A stretch of DNA of 17,624 bases, taken from positions 1-17,624 of the forward strand of contig CAMDDI010000040.1 in NCBI GenBank assembly GCA_945890905.1, in the 5' to 3' direction. Source of the DNA: Bacteriovorax stolpii (GTDB lineage Bacteria; Bdellovibrionota; Bacteriovoracia; Bacteriovoracales; Bacteriovoracaceae). Numbering within the stretch: the first letter of the stretch is position 1; every line of letters begins with the position of its first letter. A program made the translations under genes and the position numbers. The notes beneath the pieces are model-generated. The model had not been told where the DNA came from. It did no database searches and was given only the letters and a program-made list of their open reading frames with translations. Positions 1 through 6,925 of the stretch are shown here, piece by piece.

Positions 1-1207
1 ATTTAACCTGATGATGATCTTCAAACTTAGATTTGAGACCAGTAAGGATATGCACCGAATCTTCAACTGAAGGTTCAAGTATGTCAACTTTTTGAAAACG
101 GCGATTAAGGGCCTGGTCTTTTTCAAAATATTTGCGGTATTCATCGAAAGTGGTTGATCCCATACAACGAACAAGACCTTTAGAAAGGGCCGGTTTCAAA
201 AGATTTGATGCATCCATGCTGCCGCCAGATGTTGCACCGGCACCAATAATCGTATGAATCTCATCAATAAAGAGAATCGAGCCTCCGTGACTCTCTTGTT
301 TTTCTAGGGCCTGAAGAACTAGCTTCAATCTTTCCTCGAAGTCACCTCGAAATTTTGTTCCTGCCAAAAGTGAGGCCATATCTAAACTATAAACAGTCGT
401 TTTAGCTAAAAGCGAAGGAACTTTCTTTTCAACAATGGCCTTGGCAAGACCTTCAGCGATGGCAGTTTTCCCAACTCCGGAGTCACCCACCAAAATGGGA
501 TTATTTTTGCGGCGGCGACAAAGGATTTGAATAATTCTTCCGATCTCATCCTCACGACCAATCACAGGGTCAATTTTACCATCACGGGCCATTTGATTGA
601 GATTCACTGTGTATTCGGCCAGGGCCTTCTCATGCTTCTCTTCGCGCTTGAAAGTGTCACCAGCTCCTGTCTCAGTATTTGAATCTTCCTGACCATTTAC
701 TGGACGATCAGTGGTGTGAGCAATTTTTTCGACTACATCAATTCGGCTGACACCTTGTTTTTCTAAGAAAAAGGTAGCATGAGATTCTTTCTCACTAAAC
801 ATCGCCACCAAGAGATTAATCGCTTGGATTGATTTTTTACCAGAGCTCTGAATATGAATCGCAGCTCTCTGGATGACACGTTGGAGACTTAAAGAAATCT
901 CAGGCTGATAATAAATTCCATTTTCTTTAGCGATGTCTCTGAGTTGATCATTGCCGAACTGTTTGCGGTTAAGATCATGAATCTCTTCTTCACTTAAAAG
1001 AGAAAAATTGGAATCTTCACTGATAAAGCCACTGAGATCTTTTTTGAGATCACCTAAGTTGGCGCCACAATCATTTAAAATCTCAATGACATTTTCATCA
1101 TCAAGCATGGAAAGAAGGACATTCTCTAAAGTGAGGAACTCATGCTTCTTTTCATTAGCTCGTTTTATGGCCTTATTTAATATCTGTTCTAATTTTTGAC
1201 TAATCAT
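1..1207 (-). CDS. clpA: ClpA, ATP-dependent Clp protease ATP-binding subunit (C-terminal part outside window)
   Basis: Hsp100/AAA+ unfoldase that feeds substrates to ClpP in the cytoplasm. The gene has no stop in the window: 402 residues are visible from the ATG at 1207, and the second AAA+ module lies beyond the left edge. I translated it by hand. Residues 1-140 form the Clp N-domain (ClpS docking site), followed by a charged linker. The first AAA+ domain shows Walker A GDSGVGKT at 241-248, pore-loop segment KFRGDFEERL near 285, Walker B ILFIDE at 311-316, sensor-1 STT at 351-353 and paired arginines 369-370 (arginine fingers). Shine-Dalgarno AGAGGT precedes the ATG by 6 nt. It lies 76 bp downstream of clpS on the same strand, the usual clpS-clpA pairing, and that gap carries a good -10 box. 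ClpA rather than ClpB/ClpC is favoured by the short linker after the N-domain and by the adjacent clpS. Confidence 0.95.
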   Translation of the reverse strand, partial: MISQKLEQILNKAIKRANEKKHEFLTLENVLLSMLDDENVIEILNDCGANLGDLKKDLSGFISEDSNFSLLSEEEIHDLNRKQFGNDQLRDIAKENGIYYQPEISLSLQRVIQRAAIHIQSSGKKSIQAINLLVAMFSEKESHATFFLEKQGVSRIDVVEKIAHTTDRPVNGQEDSNTETGAGDTFKREEKHEKALAEYTVNLNQMARDGKIDPVIGREDEIGRIIQILCRRRKNNPILVGDSGVGKTAIAEGLAKAIVEKKVPSLLAKTTVYSLDMASLLAGTKFRGDFEERLKLVLQALEKQESHGGSILFIDEIHTIIGAGATSGGSMDASNLLKPALSKGLVRCMGSTTFDEYRKYFEKDQALNRRFQKVDILEPSVEDSVHILTGLKSKFEDHHQVK

Positions 1208-1250
1208 AGTTTTACCTCTCGATACTATTATATCTAAATATGGAGTCGAT
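1208..1250 (-). promoter_or_regulatory. Candidate clpA promoter (TATAAT -10)
   Basis: On the minus strand a perfect TATAAT lies at 1232-1227. A start about 7 nt downstream (near 1220) would give a leader of roughly 13 nt that just includes the AGAGGT ribosome site. No convincing TTGACA-like -35 is visible 16-18 nt upstream. clpA may therefore be transcribed alone as well as from clpS. This is a motif call only. Confidence 0.4.
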
Positions 1251-1283
1251 TGGGAAAAAGGCAAGGTTATATTAGGACTTTAG

Positions 1284-1604
1284 TTAGTCTACAGGATCAG
1301 TACTGCACTTTAATGGGTGACCATTATCGCGAGCATATTTAATGACTTTTGCAACTTTGGATTCAGCAACTTCATAGGTATAGATTCCGCAGATGCCGAA
1401 ACCCTTGGTATGAACCGCTAACATGATGGCCTGGGCGTCTGCGTGATTTTTTTGAAAGAACTTCTGTAGGACTAAAATAACAAATTCCATAGTTGTATAG
1501 TCATCATTATGCATGAGGACTTTATACATTCGGGGCCGCTGCAACTTCTCTTTACGAATCGTTGCTACCCCTGATTGTTCATCTTTTTCGGTTTCTGAAG
1601 ACAT
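1284..1604 (-). CDS. clpS: ClpS, ATP-dependent Clp protease adaptor
   Basis: Adaptor that binds N-degron substrates and hands them to ClpA-ClpP. From the ATG at 1604 the product is 106 residues, the same length as E. coli ClpS. An in-frame ATG at 1661 would add 19 residues (MPFIWDWC...) with no family counterpart. The N-degron pocket is intact: N33, D34, D35 in HNDDYTTMEFV, M39, and H65 in AVHTKG. The ClpA-contact segment ICGIYTYEVAESKV is also conserved. Neither candidate start has a clear Shine-Dalgarno. A TATAAC box at 1623-1618 would start the transcript within about 10 nt of the ATG at 1604, so a nearly leaderless mRNA is possible. The gene is divergent from the methyltransferase gene and precedes clpA. 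Confidence 0.93.
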   Translation of the reverse strand: MSSETEKDEQSGVATIRKEKLQRPRMYKVLMHNDDYTTMEFVILVLQKFFQKNHADAQAIMLAVHTKGFGICGIYTYEVAESKVAKVIKYARDNGHPLKCSTDPVD

Positions 1605-1650
1605 ATGCACTACAGTTGTTATATTTATTAGAAGAATGCACCAATCCCAG
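1605..1650. promoter_or_regulatory. Compact divergent promoter region between clpS and rlmK
   Basis: The two opposed genes are separated by at most 46 bp. On the plus strand an extended -10 (TG-T-TATATT) lies at 1617-1625, with no good -35. On the minus strand TATAAC lies at 1623-1618 with a weak TTGGTG upstream at 1644-1639 (15-nt spacer, shorter than ideal). The two -10 boxes overlap, so only one polymerase could occupy the region at a time. Motif-level evidence only. Confidence 0.35.
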
Positions 1651-2619
1651 ATGAAAGGCAATACTGTGGCAACGGATTCGGCCCCCCTTAAAAATAGACT
1701 ACTTAAAAATCAAAAGAAACTAAAATCCTACATCTCTAAATCTCAGACGGAAGCTTATAGAATCTATAATAAAGATATCCCTGAGTATCCCTACTTAATC
1801 GATATTTATGGAAAACACGCTGTGATCTACGAACAAGGAAAAAAACTTGGTGAAGAAGATCAAGTTTTGCGCGAACAGCATCAGCGCGATATTGAAGATG
1901 TAATTCATGCTGTCTTTGGTATACCTGCTTCACTTCAGCATTTTAAAATTCGCGAAAAGCAAAAAGGCAATGAGCAGTACCGCCCTCTAGATCCACGCTC
2001 AAATGACTTTTTTATTGTGAATGAATCTCCCTTCAAATTTCTGGTTAATCTTGAACGCTACCTTGATACGGGTTTGTTTCTTGATCACCGTCCCCTACGC
2101 CAATATTTATTAAACAATTCCCGTGATAAAAAAGTGCTCAATCTTTTCTGTTACACAGGTTCCCTCAGTATTGCTGCAGCTATGGGCGGTGGGACAGTAA
2201 CTTCAATTGATATGTCCCGCACTTACCTTGATTGGGCCTATGAAAATTTTCTTATTAATGGCCTGGATCCCAAACTTCACTCTTTCTGCCAGGCAGATGT
2301 TTTAAAGGAACTTCCCTTACGAAAAGAAGACCGTGATTTTTATGATGTCATTATTTTGGATCCACCAAGTTTTTCCAATTCAAAAAGAATGGAAGAAGAT
2401 TTGGATGTGGATAGAGATCACCCCCTTCTGGTGAGGGATTGCATGAATCTTCTAAATCCAGGTGGTGTGCTGTTCTTTTCGACTAATAAGAGAAAATTCC
2501 AGCTCCATGAGATTATTAGTGAGAAATACGCTGTAAAAGAGATCAGTCACTGGACCATTCCCCAGGATTTTCATCAAACCGATATCCATCGGGCCTATCA
2601 AATCACCAACAAAAATTAG
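1651..2619 (+). CDS. rlmK: RlmK-type class I SAM-dependent 23S rRNA (guanine-N7) methyltransferase
   Basis: Probable SAM-dependent enzyme for m7G2069 of 23S rRNA (E. coli numbering). From ATG 1651 it has 322 residues that match the C-terminal (RlmK) half of E. coli RlmKL along their length. Residues 11-100 carry the entry domain (KNRLLKNQKKL, YRIYNKDIPEYPYLIDIY). TGLFLDHR is at 140-147, SAM motif I VLNLFCYTGS at 162-171, an acidic motif II (SIDMS) near 185-189, and the catalytic-loop motif DPPSFSNSKRME starts at 237. The C-terminus QDFHQTDIHRAYQI resembles RlmK QDFARNRQIH. The N-terminal THUMP/RlmL half is absent. The start is uncertain: ATG 1636 has AGAAGA directly before it, GTG 1666 is also possible, and ATG 1651 has no clear ribosome site. 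A longer frame back to 1513 overlaps clpS and is unlikely. The gene is monocistronic, with a hairpin 4 nt after the stop. Confidence 0.85.
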   Translation: MKGNTVATDSAPLKNRLLKNQKKLKSYISKSQTEAYRIYNKDIPEYPYLIDIYGKHAVIYEQGKKLGEEDQVLREQHQRDIEDVIHAVFGIPASLQHFKIREKQKGNEQYRPLDPRSNDFFIVNESPFKFLVNLERYLDTGLFLDHRPLRQYLLNNSRDKKVLNLFCYTGSLSIAAAMGGGTVTSIDMSRTYLDWAYENFLINGLDPKLHSFCQADVLKELPLRKEDRDFYDVIILDPPSFSNSKRMEEDLDVDRDHPLLVRDCMNLLNPGGVLFFSTNKRKFQLHEIISEKYAVKEISHWTIPQDFHQTDIHRAYQITNKN

Positions 2620-2623
2620 CCCT

Positions 2624-2647
2624 ACTAATAATTATTATTAGTTTTTC
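2624..2647 (+). terminator. AT-rich hairpin terminator after rlmK
   Basis: A perfect 9-nt inverted repeat (ACTAATAAT at 2624-2632, ATTATTAGT at 2634-2642) is followed by a T run (2642-2646). The stem is AT-rich and the centre is one base, so the real hairpin would open to a loop of 3 or more. Placement just after the stop codon supports a weak intrinsic terminator. Confidence 0.5.
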
Positions 2648-2749
2648 TTATGATCTTTTATCACACCTGACTCACAGCCGCCTCTAACTTATTGTTATAA
2701 CTCAATTGACGCGAAGCCGTGGTAAAAAAGACGCTTCCGGGCCGAAAGC

Positions 2750-2779
2750 TTGACCATCCGTTTCAGACACTGTTAAAAC
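2750..2779 (+). promoter_or_regulatory. Candidate promoter of the exported-protein gene
   Basis: TTGACC (2750-2755) is followed after 18 nt by TAAAAC (2774-2779), which is preceded by a TG extended -10 element (2771-2772). Transcription would start near 2786 and give a leader of about 57 nt before the ATG at 2843. The match is moderate, but the gene must have its own promoter because a terminator lies upstream. Confidence 0.35.
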
Positions 2780-2842
2780 TTGGCCAATTATGAATGACTA
2801 GCAGGATTGCAAAGCATTTTGGATCCAAACTCAGGGGGAATC

Positions 2843-3625
2843 ATGAAATACACGCTACTTTTAACGACTTTGCTCTTGGCCGCTTCCGCTGCTCAAGCCG
2901 CAAACAGCATTCCACTCGATCAACAGATCGGAAGCTTCGAAACAAAAGAAGTGACTTCAAATAACAAACTTCTCGAACCTGGACTTGGTCAAATTGACGG
3001 AACAATTTCTAACGGTGGAATCACTGGTATGGGAGGAACAACTTTCCCAACTCCTGACTTCCCGATTCCTTCTGGCTCAACAACTGACAGAACTGAGCAA
3101 GCTGGAAAAATCATTCAAGCAGCTCGAGATATCGTTGCTCTTGGCGAAGAGATTTATACGCTAGTTCAAAAAGGTAAGCCTCATAACGTAACAGAATACG
3201 CTCCCATCTCAATTGTTCCGAAAGATCCTATTTCTAAAGAAGTTATTGATCCTTTCGATCTTGAAGGCTTCTCGATGCCAGTTCAAAGAAGCTTCGTTGC
3301 GACCGTAAAAAACGGCGCAGGAGCAGAAGTCGTAAAATTTAATTATAAAGTTTTGTACTCTTACGGTGGCTCATACAACGGTACAGGTAAATACCTCACA
3401 GGTGTGATTATTGTTCCAGGATCTATTAAAACAACTTACGGTTGGGATTTCAGCTCTACGATGAAACTTTCTGGGATTATGAATCACGGTACAAGAGTCA
3501 GCCCTATCGCTGGTGTGATGATCACTGTGAAATACCAAATGAACTCTTTCAGAACAGCATTTGAAAGAAACGATACCATCCACATCACAGGTGCGGGTCA
3601 AGTTCAGAATTTTATTTCTAGATAG
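2843..3625 (+). CDS. Exported protein of unknown function, beta-rich
   Basis: I do not recognise this family. From ATG 2843 the product has 260 residues; an upstream in-frame ATG (2807) would put 12 residues before an evident signal peptide. AGGGGGA ends 3 nt before the chosen start. Residues 1-19 are a classical Sec signal: K2, hydrophobic TLLLTTLLLAASA, AQA cleavage site. The mature part (about 241 aa, no cysteine) begins with a Gly/Pro/Thr-rich, probably disordered stretch (45-82), then one predicted helix at 85-110 (EQAGKIIQAARDIVALGEEI), then a region of alternating hydrophobic strands (148-258) with YSYGGSYNGTGKYLTGVIIV at 172-191. No lipobox, no C-terminal beta-barrel signature and no long membrane segment is seen. 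It is a single-gene unit with a strong terminator, which fits a fairly abundant envelope or secreted protein. Function remains open. Confidence 0.8.
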   Translation: MKYTLLLTTLLLAASAAQAANSIPLDQQIGSFETKEVTSNNKLLEPGLGQIDGTISNGGITGMGGTTFPTPDFPIPSGSTTDRTEQAGKIIQAARDIVALGEEIYTLVQKGKPHNVTEYAPISIVPKDPISKEVIDPFDLEGFSMPVQRSFVATVKNGAGAEVVKFNYKVLYSYGGSYNGTGKYLTGVIIVPGSIKTTYGWDFSSTMKLSGIMNHGTRVSPIAGVMITVKYQMNSFRTAFERNDTIHITGAGQVQNFISR

Positions 3626-3648
3626 TTAGGACTCAAAATAAATGAATT

Positions 3649-3676
3649 AAAAAGCCACCTTTGGGTGGCTTTTTTT
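3649..3676 (+). terminator. Strong rho-independent terminator after the exported-protein gene
   Basis: GCCACC (3654-3659), TTTG loop, GGTGGC (3664-3669), then T7 (3670-3676). The stem is extended by A5 pairing with the T run. The A tract upstream also gives some termination potential in the opposite direction. Confidence 0.92.
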
Positions 3677-3844
3677 GGTTTATCAGTAAGAGAAAATTCT
3701 TATCTCTCCGATGAATCAAGACAAAGCGTGTGAGATTGTCCTGAACATCAGTTCCCATAGTCATCCTCACCATTGAGAATTTGCCTTGCTTACTCATAAC
3801 TCTGTTTGCTGGTGTGAAGAAGCAGAATATCCCGGATCCTGTGT

Positions 3845-3874
3845 AAAAAAAAGGGCCTGGTTTTCACCAGACCC
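3845..3874 (-). terminator. Rho-independent terminator of rpsA
   Basis: Read on the minus strand: GGGTCTGGT (3874-3866), GAAA tetraloop (3865-3862), ACCAGGCCC (3861-3853), then T8 (3852-3845). It is a nine-pair stem with one G-T wobble and a stable GNRA-type loop, 27 bp past the rpsA stop. The 168 bp between this and the plus-strand terminator (3677-3844) show no gene I can support. Confidence 0.93.
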
Positions 3875-3901
3875 CTTCTCTATTCATGTAATAGCGATGA
3901 A

Positions 3902-5656
3902 TTAAACTTTGAAACCTTTCAATTTATCAGCAAGTGTAGAAGCTTTCACTTCTTCGTGCTTGTAAGATGCTTTGTACTCACCAGTAGCAACAGCTTTCAT
4001 TGAAAGAGCGATTTTCTTAGCAGTCTTATCGATAGAGATAACAACAGCTTTTACTTTATCACCTTTAGCAACTTTATCTGATGGCTTCTCAACGCGCTCT
4101 TCAGAAATTTCTGAAATGTGCACGAGACCTTCGATACCAGTTTCTAACTCAACGAATACTCCGAACTCAGTGATACGAACAGCTTCGCCTTCAACACCAG
4201 AACCAAGTGGCATACGCTCTTCAATGCGTTTCCAAGGATCTTCTTCAAGTTGTTTAAGACCTAAGCAGAATTTTTGGTTTTCTTTATCAACCATAACTAC
4301 TGCCGCTTTCACTTTTTGACCAACTTTGTACTCTTCAGAAGGGTTGATGTTCTTTTTAGTCCAAGAAAGATCGCTTACGTGAATAAGGGCGTCTACTTCT
4401 TCACCAAGATCAAGGAAAAGACCGAAGTCTACGATTGCTTTAACAGTACCTTCTACAGTCTTACCTGCAGGGTATTTGTTAGCGAGATCATCCCAAGGAT
4501 TTGGCATAAGTTGTTTAAGACCAAGAGAGATTCTCTTGTTCTCAACGTCTACTTCTAAAACTACAGCTTCAACTTTATCGCCTACGTTGTAAGTCTTGTT
4601 AGCAGATTTTTTGTTCGTCCAGCTCATTTCTGAAACGTGGATCAAACCTTCGATACCATCAGAAAGCTCAACGAAGATACCGTAGTCTTTAACAGATACG
4701 ATTTCTCCAGAAACTTTTGAACCTGGCATGTATTTATCTTTAGCAGATTCCCAAGGATTAGCTTGAACTTGCTTAAGACCCAAAGATACGCGCTCTTTAG
4801 AAGCATCGTATTTCAAGATTTTAACATCAACTTCGTCACCAACGTTAAGGAGGTTAGAAGGATGCTTCACGCGGCCCCATGACATATCTGTGATGTGCAA
4901 AAGACCATCAACTCCACCAAGATCAATGAATGCACCGTAATCAGTAATGTTTTTCACAATACCTTTCACGATCATGCCTTCTTGAATCTGAGTAAGAGTC
5001 TCATCTCTCATCTTCCCGCGCTCTTCAGCGAGGATGGCACGACGAGAAAGAACAATGTTTCCACGTTTCTTGTTGAACTTAATAACTTTGAATTCCATTG
5101 TTTTGCCAATGTACTTATCAAGGTTTTTAACGGGACGGATGTCAATTTGCGATCCTGGAAGGAAAGCTTTAACTCCGATATCAACTGATAAACCACCCTT
5201 AACTTTAGCGATAACAGTCCCTTCAACAGGCTCACCTTTTTCGCAAGCTTCAGAGATTTTATCCCAAGCTTTAAGGATTTCAGCTTTGTCTTTAGAGAGA
5301 ACCAAGTTCCCCATTTGAGACTCAAGCTTCTCCAAGTAAACTTGGATTTCGTCGCCGACTTTCACTTTCAAAGTTCCGTCGTAGTTACGGAATTCGCGAG
5401 CGAGAACAAGACCTTCTTGTTTGTAGCCGATGTCGACAGTTACAAATTCGTCGTTAAGAGCAACAACTTTACCCATGAAGACTTCGCCTTCAGCGAAATT
5501 CTTAGCACCGGCAGAATTGATGAGATCTCCGAATTCTGTTTTAACTTCTTTTTCGGTGATTTCACCCATTTCGAAGTCAAAACCTTTTACCCATGACGGA
5601 ACGTCGAAGGTAGTTTTTTTAGAAGCAGATGCAGAGGCAGTTTTTGTGGTGGCCAT
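3902..5656 (-). CDS. rpsA: 30S ribosomal protein S1
   Basis: S1 binds mRNA on the 30S subunit and helps load structured or weakly Shine-Dalgarno messages. From ATG 5656 the product is 584 residues. All six S1 (OB-fold) domains can be read: about 57-125, 141-210, 226-296, 311-382, 397-469 and 484-556. Domains 3-6 repeat the pattern (D/E)(Y/F)G-x-F-(V/I/L)-(E/D)-L ... LIHVSEMSW ... SLGLKQ. Domains 1-2 are the divergent ribosome-docking pair, as in proteobacterial S1. The N-terminal extension (1-56) is Ala/Ser/Lys-rich. The start is set by AGGGGGG, 7 nt upstream; a longer frame to 5719 would pass through this site and into the promoter region. The gene lies 93 bp after the glycosyltransferase gene and has its own promoter and terminator. 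Confidence 0.96.
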   Translation of the reverse strand: MATTKTASASASKKTTFDVPSWVKGFDFEMGEITEKEVKTEFGDLINSAGAKNFAEGEVFMGKVVALNDEFVTVDIGYKQEGLVLAREFRNYDGTLKVKVGDEIQVYLEKLESQMGNLVLSKDKAEILKAWDKISEACEKGEPVEGTVIAKVKGGLSVDIGVKAFLPGSQIDIRPVKNLDKYIGKTMEFKVIKFNKKRGNIVLSRRAILAEERGKMRDETLTQIQEGMIVKGIVKNITDYGAFIDLGGVDGLLHITDMSWGRVKHPSNLLNVGDEVDVKILKYDASKERVSLGLKQVQANPWESAKDKYMPGSKVSGEIVSVKDYGIFVELSDGIEGLIHVSEMSWTNKKSANKTYNVGDKVEAVVLEVDVENKRISLGLKQLMPNPWDDLANKYPAGKTVEGTVKAIVDFGLFLDLGEEVDALIHVSDLSWTKKNINPSEEYKVGQKVKAAVVMVDKENQKFCLGLKQLEEDPWKRIEERMPLGSGVEGEAVRITEFGVFVELETGIEGLVHISEISEERVEKPSDKVAKGDKVKAVVISIDKTAKKIALSMKAVATGEYKASYKHEEVKASTLADKLKGFKV

Positions 5657-5707
5657 AATATAGCCCCCCTTTTTACTAAACATTAATTCTTCTACTGAAG
5701 AGCAACT

Positions 5708-5736
5708 TTTATAAAACATCTAGGGGAAAATAGCAA
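5708..5736 (-). promoter_or_regulatory. rpsA promoter
   Basis: On the minus strand TTGCTA (5736-5731), a 17-nt spacer, then TATAAA (5713-5708): a good sigma70-type match with ideal spacing. Transcription would begin near 5701 and leave a leader of about 45 nt with AGGGGGG before the ATG. No terminator is visible between the upstream glycosyltransferase gene and this site, so read-through from the envelope operon into rpsA is also possible. Confidence 0.6.
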
Positions 5737-5749
5737 AGGAATTGGGAAC

Positions 5750-6925
5750 TTAGGCGAGCTTCTTCTGCTTCTGGGAATAGCGTAGACGCTGAGTGTAAAG
5801 CTTTTCATAATGAGCATAGAGCTCTTCAGCATACTTCTCAAAGTGATGGAGGTCTTGAAGTTCCAGCTCCACTCCATTGAGTTCTTCTAAGTAGTAATGG
5901 TAATTTGTGAGAATTTTCACCATCTTATCTTTGAGCTCTCGCCCGTCTTCTGGGTGATAAGTTTCCCCAAATTTCCCCTGCTTAACTAAGTGCTGACGAG
6001 TTGAAGTCCGGGGAAGGATAACGGGGGTCTGAGTTACAAGAGCATAAAGGTCTTGGTCAGAAAAGAGTTCATCCATAGGCAAACCCACGAAAATATCGCA
6101 GTCCTGAAAGCTTGAGCTGTGGAGAGGACGGGTTTCGAAACATATATGCATCTCCAGATGGCGCTCTAAGATCATGCGCTTAATCCCGTCATAGATAGGG
6201 TGAGTATACCAAGAGATATCCGTTAAAAAGGTGAAGATGAGCTTCTGATTAAAGCCTTGTGAAGTTAATGAATGCAAAAGTGGTGGAATGCAATCCACAA
6301 AAAGACGCAAATTCTTCAGATCATCTTCAGTTCGAGGAATAAAAACCATGATCTTCTTTTTCTCTTCAGGATGTCCTTCACGCACAATTTTTGAAGGGAA
6401 ATCAATTCCCGCTCCGGTGACGTGGATTTTGCGTGAACTCACGGGAAATGTTTCTACTGCGAGTTCTCTAATATTGGGAGAAAAAGTAAAAATGGAATCA
6501 GTGCGGGAAATAAACCAGCGGTCTAAAAGAGAATTCTTTTTCCATGGAATATTCTCATTAAATGTGAAAACCATCGGGATATGGAGCATGCCCTTAAGAA
6601 TCATACCCAGAGGAAGAAGGGACTCATAATTATAGGAGTGAATAAGGTCTACTTGCTGCTTTTGCAATATGTGCTGAATTTGAAAATAGAAATTGAGCTT
6701 ACTTCTCCAGCCAGCAAGATTCCCCTGGAAATAAAGTCGTGGAATGTCTTCGCGCTTGGCCTCAAGGTCCACCAGGGATTTTTCTCGACAGAGAATGAAA
6801 GCAGCCCCACCGATATTTCTGAAATAACTCGCATCCGCAATACAACGGCGTTCAATAGTGCCCCACTCATCAGAGAGACAGATATAAAGAACACTTAAAT
6901 CTGAGAGCCGGATTTTTTCTCTCAT
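5750..6925 (-). CDS. GT-B (GT4-like) glycosyltransferase, divergent
   Basis: 391 residues with the layout of a two-domain GT-B glycosyltransferase. The N-terminal domain (about 10-170) has SVLYICLSDEWGTIERR, an acceptor-side pattern; VDLIHSYNYESLLPLG (92-107) matches the 'vDviHsh' strand; SIFTFSPNIRELAV (144-157) and KIHVTGAGIDF (166-176) match the 'vS..l......I.vi.nGiD' hinge of family GT4. The C-terminal donor domain is weakly conserved: where GT4 has E-x7-E I see only MDELFSDQDLYALVTQTPVI (284-303). The start ATG shares its A with the TAA of the DUF3108 gene (TAATG), implying translational coupling. The position at the end of a lipid A operon suggests sugar addition to lipid A or LPS core, but neither donor nor acceptor can be read from the sequence. 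No signal peptide, so it acts on the cytoplasmic side. Confidence 0.7.
   Translation of the reverse strand: MREKIRLSDLSVLYICLSDEWGTIERRCIADASYFRNIGGAAFILCREKSLVDLEAKREDIPRLYFQGNLAGWRSKLNFYFQIQHILQKQQVDLIHSYNYESLLPLGMILKGMLHIPMVFTFNENIPWKKNSLLDRWFISRTDSIFTFSPNIRELAVETFPVSSRKIHVTGAGIDFPSKIVREGHPEEKKKIMVFIPRTEDDLKNLRLFVDCIPPLLHSLTSQGFNQKLIFTFLTDISWYTHPIYDGIKRMILERHLEMHICFETRPLHSSSFQDCDIFVGLPMDELFSDQDLYALVTQTPVILPRTSTRQHLVKQGKFGETYHPEDGRELKDKMVKILTNYHYYLEELNGVELELQDLHHFEKYAEELYAHYEKLYTQRLRYSQKQKKLA

Noticed and set aside
1208..1283. Possible terminator between clpS and clpA
   Set aside because: Only a 4-bp GACT/AGTC stem is present and it is not followed directly by a T run; the gap more likely holds a clpA promoter.
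1513..1650. Upstream extension of the methyltransferase frame to 1513
   Set aside because: It is antisense to conserved ClpS codons and shows no RlmK similarity before about residue 50 of the long frame.
1605..1661. Nineteen-residue N-terminal extension of ClpS from an ATG at 1661
   Set aside because: It has no counterpart in the family, no ribosome site, and would overlap the rlmK start; the 106-residue form matches E. coli ClpS in length.
3371..3601. Minus-strand frame opposite the exported-protein gene
   Set aside because: Cys/His-rich shadow of the beta-rich coding sequence; no promoter or ribosome site seen.
3677..3844. Possible small RNA or small gene between the two facing terminators
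   Set aside because: No promoter, no coding frame with a ribosome site and only a short 5-bp stem (TAAGA/TCTTA) could be found.
4895..5596. Several plus- and minus-strand frames inside rpsA
   Set aside because: All are shadows of the S1 repeats; none has a ribosome site or recognisable domain.
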